Counted from the first letter of the stretch, positions 1 through 8,766 are shown. The stretch is DNA of 41,030 nucleotides from Granulosicoccus sp. (GCA_023301795.1 JALZVU010000166.1:1-41030); one strand, 5' to 3'. Notes: generated from the sequence alone by a model not told the origin. A program made the numbers and translations.

Positions 1-173
1 ATACCACGCTCCTGCTCCTGCTCCATGAAGTCGGTGGTGGCTTCGCCGTCGTGCACCTCGCCAGACTTGTGAATTTTACCTGTGAGTTTGAGGATTCGCT
101 CAGTAGTGGTGGTTTTGCCCGCATCAACGTGGGCAAAGATGCCGATGTTGCGGTAGTTGGAAAGGTCAGTCAT
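1..173 (-). CDS. fusA: Elongation factor G, N-terminal fragment (cut by window edge)
   Basis: Translating the minus strand from the ATG at 173-171 gives 57 codons with no stop before the window edge. The fragment carries the G1 P-loop AHVDAGKT (residues 14-21), then TERIL and [12 protein letters not shown], then MEQEQERGI, which leads into switch I of EF-G. EF-G is the GTPase that moves tRNA and mRNA through the ribosome and helps ribosome recycling. The piece TTDF in place of the usual ATMDW, and the absence of rpsL/rpsG upstream, suggest a second EF-G paralogue rather than the str-operon copy. The family is certain; the paralogue class is an inference from a short fragment. No clear Shine-Dalgarno sequence is visible. 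Confidence 0.9.
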   Translation of the reverse strand, partial: MTDLSNYRNIGIFAHVDAGKTTTTERILKLTGKIHKSGEVHDGEATTDFMEQEQERG

Positions 174-875
174 GTAAGTGCTCACGCTCTGGGAATATTG
201 GTCCGCACGGACGTATCAGGTGTATCCAGCTGTGACACACCAGCGAGAATGATACGGCGGGCAAAACCTGCCAAAAAAAACGAAAAATAAAGCTTGTCTG
301 TCTTAAAACGCGAAAAGCACACCTCGAAACGTGCGCATATGCCGAACCGAACAAATAACCTGCCACCACTTTATCGATATGGGCACAACGGCTATGTACT
401 TTGAGGGCGGAATGGCGCTTACGCTGTGTCGATCAGTGTGCCTAGCTCGGTAAACCCACGATTCTACCGAATTTTGGGACACCCATGTCAACTCACACGG
501 TATTCGGTCGCTAAAACGGGCGCAGGTGACAACCAGTCGAAACTATGTGCGATATATCCGTCTGAAAGCGCATTAACAGGTCCACCTCAGCCCTGACGTA
601 CAGCTTGTCGTCTATAGACTATTCTTACGTTGGCAGAGAACAATATTTTGGCAGTGCATGGAACCTTCCTCGCTCGATACGCTCCCATGCCATGACGTAC
701 AATTTCTTGTTAGCAGTGATCTTTGTCTTATAAGTGGAGAGATTACAAGTAAGTAACGAGATTGCAAGAATAACGTGCACTGGGCGCTGGCGACAGGATG
801 CCTATGCGCGGTAACATTAGACATTGGCGGTGGCACTTCGCCACAGACCAGCTCAGGAGTAGGCGGTAGCACGTC
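174..875. other. Intergenic region between divergent fusA and ATP-grasp gene
   Basis: About 700 bases carry no coding frame I can support. The longer frames here (for example 612-1130 minus) have unconvincing composition and overlap the ATP-grasp gene. The segment should hold the promoters of both divergent genes, but I could not pick a -10/-35 pair with correct spacing. A run of eight A at about 280-287 is the only marked low-complexity stretch. Confidence 0.5.
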
Positions 876-1763
876 ATGCATATTACGATCATCATGGTTA
901 TCACCTACATTTTGTCGTGCGCAAGAATTGCGACGGCGCCTTGGCGGTATTGGCAAATCAACGCACACTACTTCTCCAAAGAGCAGGGAGTGTTCTCGAA
1001 GCTGTCCATGGACGAGCTTATCCCTGAGGACTGGAGACTGGCTCAAAACATCGACCACGACGCCCTGGTCCCTTCTCGATACCCGGTATTTCTCAAGCCC
1101 GAATGGGGCCAGAACGCGCATGGCATTCACCGAGCAGACAACTCTGCAGAGCTGGTAAAACTGCGGGCAGATCTTGCGGGTTTGCCACAGCGCTACTTAT
1201 TACAAGAAGCTGCTACTGGACACCGTGAATTTGAACTGTTCAGTATCGATGCAGACAGGGACGACGGCAAACACGACGTTTTCACCGTTACCGAAGCCGT
1301 CAATACCAGCGAACATTTCCCGATAAACAGCAAATACAATCGCTGCACTCGCTACGCCGACATCACTGATCAATTCAGTACTGAGCAGACCATCAAGCTT
1401 TCAGGCTATTTATCGCAGATCGGTAAGTTTGGTATCAGTCGCATGAGTGTGCGGGCCGATACTCTCGAAGCACTAGTAGATGGCGACTTTCACGTGATTG
1501 AGATCAACCTGTTTTTACCCATGCCAATCAATTTGCTCGATGGCAATTACACTTGGCTGGAGAAATGGCGGTTTATCCGATCGTCAATGATGAGCCTTGC
1601 CCATGCAACAAAATTGATCAAGCCAGTCGAGAAGCCGCAGCCCATATTTGCGCGCATGATGATGTACGGACGTGAGCCCGACACTACCGTGAAGACGGAC
1701 GCTGCTGGTGACACCAAGCCAAAAAGACGCAGCAAGCTTGCCGAGCGTTATCCGCAGTCGTAA
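876..1763 (+). CDS. ATP-grasp family protein (D-Ala-D-Ala ligase-like), first of cassette
   Basis: The 295-residue product has a short hydrophobic N-terminus (residues 3-20) and then an ATP-grasp-like body. PVFLKPEWGQN (residues 70-80) looks like the strand with the ATP-binding lysine (K74), and HVIEINLF (E209, N211) resembles the Glu-x-Asn Mg-binding motif of the fold. ATP-grasp enzymes join a carboxylate to an amine, thiol or other nucleophile through an acyl phosphate; substrate and product here are unknown. An AGGAG lies about 13 bases before the ATG at 876, rather far, so the ATG at 894 is an alternative start. The C-terminal 30 residues are basic and probably disordered. It stands 22 bases before a second ATP-grasp gene, suggesting an operon. 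Confidence 0.7.
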   Translation: MHITIIMVITYILSCARIATAPWRYWQINAHYFSKEQGVFSKLSMDELIPEDWRLAQNIDHDALVPSRYPVFLKPEWGQNAHGIHRADNSAELVKLRADLAGLPQRYLLQEAATGHREFELFSIDADRDDGKHDVFTVTEAVNTSEHFPINSKYNRCTRYADITDQFSTEQTIKLSGYLSQIGKFGISRMSVRADTLEALVDGDFHVIEINLFLPMPINLLDGNYTWLEKWRFIRSSMMSLAHATKLIKPVEKPQPIFARMMMYGREPDTTVKTDAAGDTKPKRRSKLAERYPQS

Positions 1764-1785
1764 TCATCAACCGGTCTGACGCTAC

Positions 1786-2694
1786 GTGAAATCTCTCAAA
1801 ACGGTGGTCTACCAATGGATCAGCCAGAAGTACATGGCTGGCTGTAGTAACTACAATTCGTTACAAGTTAGGAAAGCCAGCCGTTCAAAGCGTCAGGCGC
1901 GCCAAATGTTTGCGCAACATGGCATTCCGCACGCCAAGGGCACCTTGTTCATCAATCCGTTCAAGGCTCATCAGTTTGCTAAAGAGCACGGATTTCCCCT
2001 GTGCATCAAACCCGACGTTAGCGGGTTTTCCCGCGGCAGCCACTTCCCGATTAACAATTTCCGAGAATTGTGGAAAGCGGCTTTGTGGGTGAAGGTCTGG
2101 TGGCCCAACAGCGTGGTTGAGGAGTATCTTCTCGGATCGAACTATCGCGTTCTCGCAACCGACAAGGAGATGGTGTCAGTTATTCGCCGTTATCCCCCGT
2201 TTGTTCTCGGCAACGGTCGAGATAGTATCGACAAACTCATTGATGATGAAAACGCCACGCGCAAACAGATGAATCTGTTTCCCACCATGTACCCGATAGC
2301 CAAATCAGCAACCACTGTCAGCTACTTGGCAAAGTCAGGTCTAACTCTGCAAAGCGTACCGGCTGATGGTGAACAGGTATACACGTTCAACCGAGTGGCA
2401 TTGGCGCCCGGTGGCATCGTGGAAGTCATTGATCAGTCCACCATACCCGAAGCCAACCGACAGCTTTTCCTCCAAGTCATTAACGCTTTCGATGCCAAGC
2501 TTTTTGGCGTGGATGTCATCTTCGAAAAAGGTATAGAAACTGACTACCGCGAACAAAAGTGTATTTTTCTGGAAGTAAACTCGCGTCCCTACACGCGAAT
2601 GCACAGCTTTCCGCGCTACGGGAAAGAAGAAAATCTTGATGCGTTCTATGCGGAAATGGATTCATTAATGATCAAGGATGCAGACACATTCTAA
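1786..2694 (+). CDS. ATP-grasp ligase with cyanophycin-synthetase-like fold
   Basis: This 302-residue protein reads through like the C-terminal half of an ATP-grasp domain in cyanophycin synthetase or the GshAB family. Visible are PLCIKPD (lysine K75), VVEEYLLGSNYRVL (residues 110-123), the ERxP-like IRRYPPFVLGNGRDSI (133-148), LAPGG (206-210), GVDVIF (D243), and FLEVNSRPYTRMH with metal ligands E263 and N265. The Arg-Met-His ending is typical of cyanophycin-synthetase-type enzymes. It lacks the N-terminal and Mur-ligase domains of cyanophycin synthetase, so cyanophycin is not the product. The start is GTG at 1786 without an evident Shine-Dalgarno; ATG at 1837 is possible. It is probably a peptide- or amide-bond-forming ligase working with its neighbours; the substrate is unknown. 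Confidence 0.75.
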   Translation: MKSLKTVVYQWISQKYMAGCSNYNSLQVRKASRSKRQARQMFAQHGIPHAKGTLFINPFKAHQFAKEHGFPLCIKPDVSGFSRGSHFPINNFRELWKAALWVKVWWPNSVVEEYLLGSNYRVLATDKEMVSVIRRYPPFVLGNGRDSIDKLIDDENATRKQMNLFPTMYPIAKSATTVSYLAKSGLTLQSVPADGEQVYTFNRVALAPGGIVEVIDQSTIPEANRQLFLQVINAFDAKLFGVDVIFEKGIETDYREQKCIFLEVNSRPYTRMHSFPRYGKEENLDAFYAEMDSLMIKDADTF

Positions 2695-2722
2695 GTTCTA
2701 GCTTGAATGATGCACTGATCTA

Positions 2723-3985
2723 ATGCCAACAACCTCGGCAAAAGAGCCACTTTATTTCTATCACTTTCTGGGAGCTCACTCCCTGCTCATCGGGCTGCTG
2801 CCCTTCTTCCTGCCTGTGTATCTCTGGACACACGGATTGGGTTTGGCAGGACTTAGCCTGCTGGTGGGCATTTCGGGCATAGCGTTCGCGTCGTCATTGT
2901 GGGTGTGGCAATTTTTGTCACACCGGTACTCACTAAAGCACCTGATAGCACTGACGTTTGTACTGGAAATTACTGTTGTGATGGTTGTCGGGCTATTTAC
3001 CGTCGTGCCAGGAATGGCGCTTTTCCAGGCATCAGGGGCGGCAGCTGCAGCTACAACCACACCCACTCTACCGCTTGTATGGGCGGCTGTTGTCATTGGA
3101 TTCTTCAACGGACTGTACAACGCGTTTTTCTGGACCACCCAGCGCACACTGTTTCTTCAACAACTGGGACAAAATGATACCGGCAAGCAATACGGAAACT
3201 TTCAAATTTTTGTCACAGTATTTCTGAAGGCTGGCATTCTGCTCGGCGGGTTTTTACTCGATAGTGGCGGATTTGTCTGGCTGCTGGGATTGAGCGCAGG
3301 CGTAGGCGCAGCCTCCACACTGTGGCTGGCACGTGCCCGACGCGGTGAACAACCTCTGACGACGCAAAGCATCTGTGCAAACAGTCTGCAAGCCCTCACG
3401 TTTACCGACAAACGAGGCTCACGCCCGACTTTTGCCATAGACGGTATTTTTCTTTATTTAGAGAGTCACTTCTGGACCCTGTCCTTGTTCCTGATCGTCA
3501 GACAGGATTTTTCCAGACTGGGCATCGCTGTGGTGTTGCTCGCACTAGGGTTTGCAGTTCTGTTTTTCTTGATCAAAAACCGCATAGATCGTCTGGCCAT
3601 CGAGCGGCTTTACCGGGCTGCTGTTGTACTGTACGCGTGCTCTTGGCTACTCCGTTTCACACTCACTGACAACACTGATGGCACCAGCCTATTGGTGACC
3701 CTGATGGTCATTACTTTCTTTTCGTCATTCTTCAGACTAGCGTTCAACAAGCGATTTTTCGATGTAGCCCGCCAGGAGGGGGCAGTCAGGTATTTGCTGC
3801 TCAAGAGTTATAGCTCTCAGTGGATACTTGGTCTGTTTTTTTCCCTGCTCGGGACAGTACTTTTCATATGGCCGTCAGATGCACAGTTTACCCTGCAGAT
3901 AATTTATCTCGGTGCAGCGCTACTGAGTGTTACCTACTTCGTCTACCGGGACAACGATGCAAAGGCTAGCCATGAGGCTGAGTAG
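2723..3985 (+). CDS. MFS-type membrane transporter
   Basis: The 420-residue product is strongly hydrophobic, with about 11-12 predicted membrane spans separated by short polar loops, including a basic loop around residues 195-215 that fits the central cytoplasmic loop between the two six-helix halves. This layout fits the major facilitator superfamily, though I could not see a canonical signature that fixes a subfamily or substrate. It begins 28 bases after the second ATP-grasp gene and is probably co-transcribed with it. The position suggests it exports, or less likely imports, whatever the two ATP-grasp enzymes make; that is an inference. No terminator hairpin was found after the stop before amn. 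Confidence 0.75.
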   Translation: MPTTSAKEPLYFYHFLGAHSLLIGLLPFFLPVYLWTHGLGLAGLSLLVGISGIAFASSLWVWQFLSHRYSLKHLIALTFVLEITVVMVVGLFTVVPGMALFQASGAAAAATTTPTLPLVWAAVVIGFFNGLYNAFFWTTQRTLFLQQLGQNDTGKQYGNFQIFVTVFLKAGILLGGFLLDSGGFVWLLGLSAGVGAASTLWLARARRGEQPLTTQSICANSLQALTFTDKRGSRPTFAIDGIFLYLESHFWTLSLFLIVRQDFSRLGIAVVLLALGFAVLFFLIKNRIDRLAIERLYRAAVVLYACSWLLRFTLTDNTDGTSLLVTLMVITFFSSFFRLAFNKRFFDVARQEGAVRYLLLKSYSSQWILGLFFSLLGTVLFIWPSDAQFTLQIIYLGAALLSVTYFVYRDNDAKASHEAE

Positions 3986-4146
3986 GATTCGGTACAGGAA
4001 AAGGGGGTGCGGAAGAATTGGGTGTATTCATGGATAATCCGGTCTAGGGTTAGGTACTGCCTGTAAACCTTATGTTTGTCCTGTTTGCCGGTTCCATAGC
4101 CGTGAGCAAACATGTTATCGTTTCCCAGAATTCAAAAGGGATTCAT

Positions 4147-5625
4147 ATGAGTACAGATCTTATTACACCTGGGCCGACAAGCCCGCAGACCTATACAGAC
4201 GCAGAAGCTGCAGTTGATCAGCTAATCCATCTTTATAAGCAGAGCACTCATTTTTTAAGAGCCGCTTTTGCGCAGTACCTGACGGGTGAGCTCCCCCCTC
4301 ACAAACATCGCGCATATTATCCCGAGATTCGGTTTAGAACCAGCACGTTTGCCAGAGCTGACTCAAGACTTTCCTACGGACATGTAGATCAACCCGGGCT
4401 CTACACCACCACAGTCACACAACCCGTCCTGTTCCGTGGCTATCTGATTCATCAGCTACTCCTGCTCATCAAGAACCACAACGAACCCGTTGAAGTTGTG
4501 ATGTCTGATGTGCCTATTCCATTGCATTTTGCGCTGGAGGCGGGTTCCGCACTTGCAGTACAGAGACCACAGCAAATCACCACGAGTTTACGCGACACCT
4601 TTGATGTGCCTGATATAGCCCAGGTCAACGATTACATTGTTAACGGGACTCACGAGATCAAACCAGGCCTGCCTATGCCGCTGGCGCCCTTCACTGCGCA
4701 ACGTGTTGATTATTCCCTTCATCGCCTGGTCCACTACACAGCAACATCGCCTGAGCATTTTCAGAACTATGTCTTGTTTACCAATTACCCATTTTATATC
4801 GATGAATTCTGCCGCTTAGCGCGCGACTTAATGGCGTCAGGCGATTCACGCTACCACTCGTTTGTTGAACCCGGAAACGTCATAACATTAAACGGCGAGT
4901 CGGAACCCAGCAGCGGCACACCACCTCCAAGACAGTCACAAATGCCTGCCTTTCACCTGAAAGCAGGTAAAAGCCGGGGCATCACCTTGGTTAATATCGG
5001 TGTTGGCCCATCGAATGCCAAAACTATTACAGACCACATTGCCGTTTTAAGACCGCACGCTTGGCTGATGTTGGGTCACTGCGCTGGACTGCGTAATACG
5101 CAGGAACTGGGAGACTATGTCTTGGCTCATGCTTATGTACGCGAGGATAAAGTGCTGGATGCCGACATTCCTGTATGGGTGCCTATCCCGGCACTGGCCG
5201 AAGTACAGCAGGCACTGGAAGGTGCGGTAGCCGAAATCACCGGATTGGAGGGCTATGAGCTAAAACGAATCATGCGCACCGGCACAGTCGCGTCGATCGA
5301 CAACCGCAACTGGGAGCTGCAAGATCAGAAAGAGCCTGTCAGGAGGCTCTCTCAATCGCGTGCCGTGGCTCTGGACATGGAATCTGCCACGATTGCGGCC
5401 AATGGCTTCAGGCTTCGTGTTCCATACGGCACATTGCTTTGCGTCTCCGACAAGCCGCTACAAGGTGAGCTAAAACTTCCCGGCATGGCGTCGGAGTTTT
5501 ATCAAACTCAAGTCTCTCAGCACCTTGAAATAGGCATGCTGGCCATGCAGAAAATGAGCGAGATGAAGGCGGAAAAACTGCATTCGAGAAAACTGCGCAG
5601 CTTTTTTGAAACAGCGTTTCAGTAG
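4147..5625 (+). CDS. amn: AMP nucleosidase
   Basis: The 492-residue product matches E. coli AMP nucleosidase along its whole length. The N-terminal domain includes the stretch RVDYSLHRLVHYT and NYVLFTNYPFYIDEF, and the C-terminal phosphorylase-type domain carries VNIGVGPSNAKTITDH (from about residue 280), GHCAGLRNTQELGDYVLAHA and ALDMESATIAANGFR with VPYGTLLCVSDKPL near residue 420. The enzyme hydrolyses AMP to adenine and ribose 5-phosphate in the cytoplasm, controlling adenylate pools. The frame is open back to 4072, but ATG at 4147 has AAAAGGG just upstream and gives a family-like N-terminus, so I chose it. It ends at a 10-bp hairpin facing the convergent carboxypeptidase gene. Confidence 0.95.
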   Translation: MSTDLITPGPTSPQTYTDAEAAVDQLIHLYKQSTHFLRAAFAQYLTGELPPHKHRAYYPEIRFRTSTFARADSRLSYGHVDQPGLYTTTVTQPVLFRGYLIHQLLLLIKNHNEPVEVVMSDVPIPLHFALEAGSALAVQRPQQITTSLRDTFDVPDIAQVNDYIVNGTHEIKPGLPMPLAPFTAQRVDYSLHRLVHYTATSPEHFQNYVLFTNYPFYIDEFCRLARDLMASGDSRYHSFVEPGNVITLNGESEPSSGTPPPRQSQMPAFHLKAGKSRGITLVNIGVGPSNAKTITDHIAVLRPHAWLMLGHCAGLRNTQELGDYVLAHAYVREDKVLDADIPVWVPIPALAEVQQALEGAVAEITGLEGYELKRIMRTGTVASIDNRNWELQDQKEPVRRLSQSRAVALDMESATIAANGFRLRVPYGTLLCVSDKPLQGELKLPGMASEFYQTQVSQHLEIGMLAMQKMSEMKAEKLHSRKLRSFFETAFQ

Positions 5626-5653
5626 TTAGAACGTGTAGTTCTGGAAAGATTAG

Positions 5654-5678
5654 ATGAAGGCGATACTCTCGCCTTCAT
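5654..5678. terminator. Hairpin between convergent amn and M14 peptidase genes
   Basis: ATGAAGGCGA and TCGCCTTCAT form a perfect 10-bp stem with a 5-base loop, lying between the stop codons of two convergent genes. There is no T-run on either side, so it may be a weak bidirectional terminator or an RNA 3' end protector rather than a classical intrinsic terminator. Confidence 0.55.
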
Positions 5679-5690
5679 GAATCATCCAGA

Positions 5691-6878
5691 CTACGATTTT
5701 GAGAGCAGACGATCATTCAGCGTAAGGTAAATTACGTCAATAAACGATGCACCCAGCCGGATACTGCGCTCTGGCGACCACCCCGCAGCAGGGCGCGGGG
5801 CATTATCAGTATCTTTAAAAGGCATTTCCAGGGTCATGGCAAGACAGCCAAAAGTTGCAGCCAACTGATTACTGCAAATAGTCAGATTGGCGTTACCAGC
5901 CTGATTGATCGGATACCCGACGCGATCCTGAAAATCAGGATTGATTGACGACCACGTGTGCTTTACGTCCACAAGCTGCTGATTTCGCGCTGCTGTCCAT
6001 TCAGCCACTCCCTCAGTTCCAGCAATAAAATTATAGGGTAGCGCTTCGTCACCATGAACATCCAACGCTGCTGTGATGCCAGTGTGCTGCATACGCTTTT
6101 TGACAAAATAAACCTCAGGGCTTCGCTCTGCGCTGGGATCAGCCCACTCTCTATTCAGATTCACACCCAATGCATTAGTGCGCAGGTGGCCAAGGAATGA
6201 ACCATCAGGATTCATATTGGGTACTACGTGAATGTCTGCTAAGTGCCTCAGAGCGTGACTGGTGGCATCGTCCTCATCCAGCAGCCGATCCAGAAACCCC
6301 TCCATAAACCACTCAGCCATCGATTCACCTGGATGCTGTCGAGCAATGATCCACAACTGCGGTTTCACCACTGACGCGTTCGTGTGGGAGTCGTCGACAG
6401 CCAGGCCTTGATCATTCAGGCTCGCAACACGCAAGTAATCAATCGGTCGGCCCAGATGTGTAAGTCCCAACACCTCATGAGCAACACCGTTGGCGGTTGC
6501 AGCGGCACTGACCAGGTCGGCATGCTGCTCTGTGGTATAGGGTGCAAAATAGGCGAACCACAGCTGGTCGTGATCAGCGTCTACAGTCCAGCTTAATGTT
6601 CCGCCGTTATACTCGCTAACGGTGCGTGTCCACGATTGCCGATCACAGCTTGTAGCAACATGGTAGTTCTCCCAACCTTTCGGATAGGTTGTCGCACTTG
6701 CATTCTCAATAACGAACGTACACGCCTTGCCAGACAGCCCTGATGCGCTGAAATTGAACCACTGCAGAAAATCAGACTCCGCGTCTTTGCGAACCTTCAA
6801 ACGTATGTTTGCCGGATCGCTGGCGTCCACGACCTCGATATTGCCGCTGTCGAACTGGCTATTGATAGTGATTTGCAC
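5691..6878 (-). CDS. M14-family zinc carboxypeptidase, cytosolic carboxypeptidase type
   Basis: The 395-residue protein has an N-terminal beta-rich domain (about residues 1-125) like that of cytosolic carboxypeptidases (CCP), then the M14 peptidase domain. Zinc ligands fit HPGES (H182, E185) and LDVHGDE (H275); NMNPDG and GVNLNREW are substrate-site motifs, and the catalytic glutamate fits TLEMPF (E351). No signal peptide is seen, so it should act in the cytoplasm. M14 CCP-like enzymes remove C-terminal residues, notably glutamates in eukaryotic homologues; the bacterial substrate is unknown. The start is GTG at 6878-6876, preceded by a weak GAAG. Its promoter must lie in the short space after the fasciclin terminator at 6918-6948. 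Confidence 0.88.
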   Translation of the reverse strand: MQITINSQFDSGNIEVVDASDPANIRLKVRKDAESDFLQWFNFSASGLSGKACTFVIENASATTYPKGWENYHVATSCDRQSWTRTVSEYNGGTLSWTVDADHDQLWFAYFAPYTTEQHADLVSAAATANGVAHEVLGLTHLGRPIDYLRVASLNDQGLAVDDSHTNASVVKPQLWIIARQHPGESMAEWFMEGFLDRLLDEDDATSHALRHLADIHVVPNMNPDGSFLGHLRTNALGVNLNREWADPSAERSPEVYFVKKRMQHTGITAALDVHGDEALPYNFIAGTEGVAEWTAARNQQLVDVKHTWSSINPDFQDRVGYPINQAGNANLTICSNQLAATFGCLAMTLEMPFKDTDNAPRPAAGWSPERSIRLGASFIDVIYLTLNDRLLSKS

Positions 6879-6912
6879 GGATCAGCTTCGCTCGTTAGAT
6901 AATTGTAGGCAT

Positions 6913-6948
6913 AAAAAAGCCGGCAAACCCATCGAAGGTTTGCCGGCT
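6913..6948 (-). terminator. Rho-independent terminator after fasciclin lipoprotein gene
   Basis: On the minus strand AGCCGGCAAACC pairs perfectly with GGTTTGCCGGCT (12 bp, 7-base loop; arms at 6918-6929 and 6937-6948), followed by six T (complement of 6913-6918). This is a strong intrinsic terminator for the minus-strand fasciclin gene ending at 7003. Confidence 0.9.
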
Positions 6949-7002
6949 GATATCAACTAGCGTCTCGCCGGCTATGCCGACGAGTCGTCTGCTAGAAGTA
7001 TC

Positions 7003-8130
7003 TTACAGTACGCCGTCTACTGAGTAGATCTGAGCGCCAGCAGCACCAGTTCCGAGGAATGTCACGGTTAAACCGTTAACAGTCGTGTTGCCATCAGCAT
7101 CAACTGCAACCGTAACTGGAGTGTTGTCAGAAGTACTGAAAGTTGCTGTATCTGCAAGAGTAGTTGGATCAAGCGCAGCGCCAGTGAAGATGTGCGTTCG
7201 AACTTCGTCAGCAGTCAAGGACTCAGAACCAGCAGCAGCCAGCGCAGTGTCGCTAGGTGCGAAGAAAGTCCAAAGGTTCTCTTCCAGGTTTGCAGCAAAA
7301 TCAGTCGCTACTGCAGAACGGAAAATCTCGTTGTCACCACTACCAGCCAGTACTGCGTCACCAGCACCACCGCCAGCAGGAGGAGTCACTTCACCAGTCT
7401 CTTCACCTGTCTCTTCGCCAGTCTCTTCGCCAGTCTCTTCTTCTGTAGTCTCTTCTTCAACTACTGGAGCTGGACCAACCGCGATGACTGAGTCGATTGA
7501 ATGAACAACGCCAGCTACTGTATCAGAACCATCCCCAATAGTGATATCAAGCGATTCAGTGTTCAACGCGATAGGAGCTGCGCTCTCAGCAGAACCGATG
7601 ACGTCAAAGCCAGATGTCGCCACTTCAGCCGTAGTGGACGCCGCGAAAGTCAAAGGTGCACCGACAGCTAGTGTATCAGTCGCTGGGGCTTCAGGACTTG
7701 CGAGCCCTCCAATCTCTACTGATGTTACTACAGAGGCAACCACATGGCCTTGCAGAATACGCGCAACAGCGTCAGCGTTCTCTGGAGCAAGAAAATCTGC
7801 AGCTTCAGTGAACGCATCCGCTTCGTCAGCAGCCAACAATGCAGCAAATGCATCGTTGGTAGGTGCGAATACAGTGAACGCGCTTGCCGGGTTGTCAAGC
7901 TGCTGGTCAAGGTCACCAATAGCGTTGATGGCAGATAGTAATACGCTGTGGTCTGCAGACGCTGCGATAATGTCATATACCGTTGCGCCCTCGCCAAGTG
8001 TGACGTCAGGTAGGACTACGACCGGTGGTACTTCAGGAGTAACAACGCCCTCATCGTCATCGTCGTCGTCTGAACAAGCTGCTAGCGAAATGCTTGCAGC
8101 GATGATAGTCATGGCAAAATACTTCTTCAT
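7003..8130 (-). CDS. Fasciclin (FAS1) domain lipoprotein, two domains
   Basis: The 375-residue protein starts with a lipoprotein signal (MKKYFAMTI..., lipobox LAAC, lipidated C19) followed by Ser and six Asp. The +2 Ser favours outer-membrane sorting by Lol rules. FAS1 domain 1 spans about residues 50-218 with TVFAPTNDAF (86-95) and the LQGHVV motif; a shorter second FAS1-like domain spans about 258-375 with TFFAPSDTAL. Between them lies a Glu/Thr/Gly-rich linker (about 221-250) built of GEET repeats. FAS1 domains mediate adhesion and matrix interactions, so a surface adhesion role is likely but not shown. I chose the ATG at 8130, with AGAGGA upstream, over the ORF's upstream ATG at 8151. A strong terminator follows. 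Confidence 0.88.
   Translation of the reverse strand: MKKYFAMTIIAASISLAACSDDDDDDEGVVTPEVPPVVVLPDVTLGEGATVYDIIAASADHSVLLSAINAIGDLDQQLDNPASAFTVFAPTNDAFAALLAADEADAFTEAADFLAPENADAVARILQGHVVASVVTSVEIGGLASPEAPATDTLAVGAPLTFAASTTAEVATSGFDVIGSAESAAPIALNTESLDITIGDGSDTVAGVVHSIDSVIAVGPAPVVEEETTEEETGEETGEETGEETGEVTPPAGGGAGDAVLAGSGDNEIFRSAVATDFAANLEENLWTFFAPSDTALAAAGSESLTADEVRTHIFTGAALDPTTLADTATFSTSDNTPVTVAVDADGNTTVNGLTVTFLGTGAAGAQIYSVDGVL
7386..7460 (-). repeat. In-frame tandem 12-bp repeat encoding GEET linker
   Basis: Imperfect 12-base units (minus-strand consensus ACTGGCGAAGAG) recur about four to five times and encode Gly-Glu-Glu-Thr. Because the unit is a multiple of three, copy-number change would lengthen or shorten the linker between the two FAS1 domains without a frameshift. 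Confidence 0.75.
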
Positions 8131-8201
8131 TGTGATAGATCCTCTAATCAAAAAAAAAACGAAAATAAACTTAACTTATCGCCGGGATGGACTAGCTGTA
8201 A

Positions 8202-8229
8202 ATTGTAGACCCTAAATTTTACGATGCAA
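8202..8229 (-). promoter_or_regulatory. Candidate sigma-70 promoter for fasciclin gene
   Basis: On the minus strand TTGCAT (complement of 8224-8229) and TACAAT (complement of 8202-8207) are 16 bases apart, about 72 bases upstream of the fasciclin start codon. Both boxes match sigma-70 consensus at four to five of six positions. Confidence 0.5.
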
Positions 8230-8235
8230 AATTTA
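8213..8235. promoter_or_regulatory. Inverted repeat overlapping the fasciclin promoter
   Basis: TAAATTTT and AAAATTTA form perfect 8-base arms around a 7-base centre and cover the -35 box and spacer of the candidate fasciclin promoter. The position suits a repressor or other dimeric regulator site; the binder is unknown. Confidence 0.4.
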
Positions 8236-8766
8236 CCCCGCGTTTATTTTTGGAGTTCAGGTCCGCCTCGCTCGAACGCAATGCTAAAACAAAAGCCGCT
8301 TCTACTGTACTAACTACCCTTCTATTTAATGCCACATTGTTAACTGGTCACATGGTTCCGAGGGGTGGCAACGAATATCGCGATATTTATCGCTCTATGT
8401 GCCTCAATCACGCAAAATAGAACGAATTATGAATTTCGCTTAAAAAAGCAAACCTTATTCTTGGACACTAGCCCGCGGCTATATTATAAACGTCCGGCTG
8501 GCGATTGAGTATCAAATTGAAAAAGTGCGGTATGAATACCGTTGCCGACATCCATTCTACGCAACGCAGTCTCTGAGACCGATTGCCGTTCGACTGAAAT
8601 GCAGCATTTCTCTGAAAAAATGACACACCCAAATTATAGTGGTTTACCGCTAAGATAAAAACTATGTATGATTCGGGGATCGCCGCTGCACTGTTTACGA
8701 ACAATTGCCGCCGTTTACCTAACTCGCTTTGATATTGGAAAAAAAATGGGCCATCCTTAGCCCTGC
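8236..8766. other. AT-rich intergenic region upstream of fasciclin gene and tmcA
   Basis: About 530 bases between the fasciclin promoter and the tmcA frame show no gene I can support; a 78-codon frame at 8468-8704 minus has no recognisable features. The region should contain the tmcA promoter, which I could not place with confidence. Confidence 0.5.

Noticed and set aside
612-1130. 172-codon open frame on the minus strand upstream of and overlapping the first ATP-grasp gene
   Set aside because: Composition and Arg/Cys/His clusters look random, no motif is recognisable and it overlaps a better-supported gene.
7541-8215. 224-codon plus-strand frame opposite the fasciclin lipoprotein gene
   Set aside because: It is the antisense of an Ala/Ser-rich coding sequence and its composition is explained by that.
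8468-8704. 78-codon minus-strand frame in the gap before tmcA
   Set aside because: No ribosome site, no conserved motif and no partner; likely chance.
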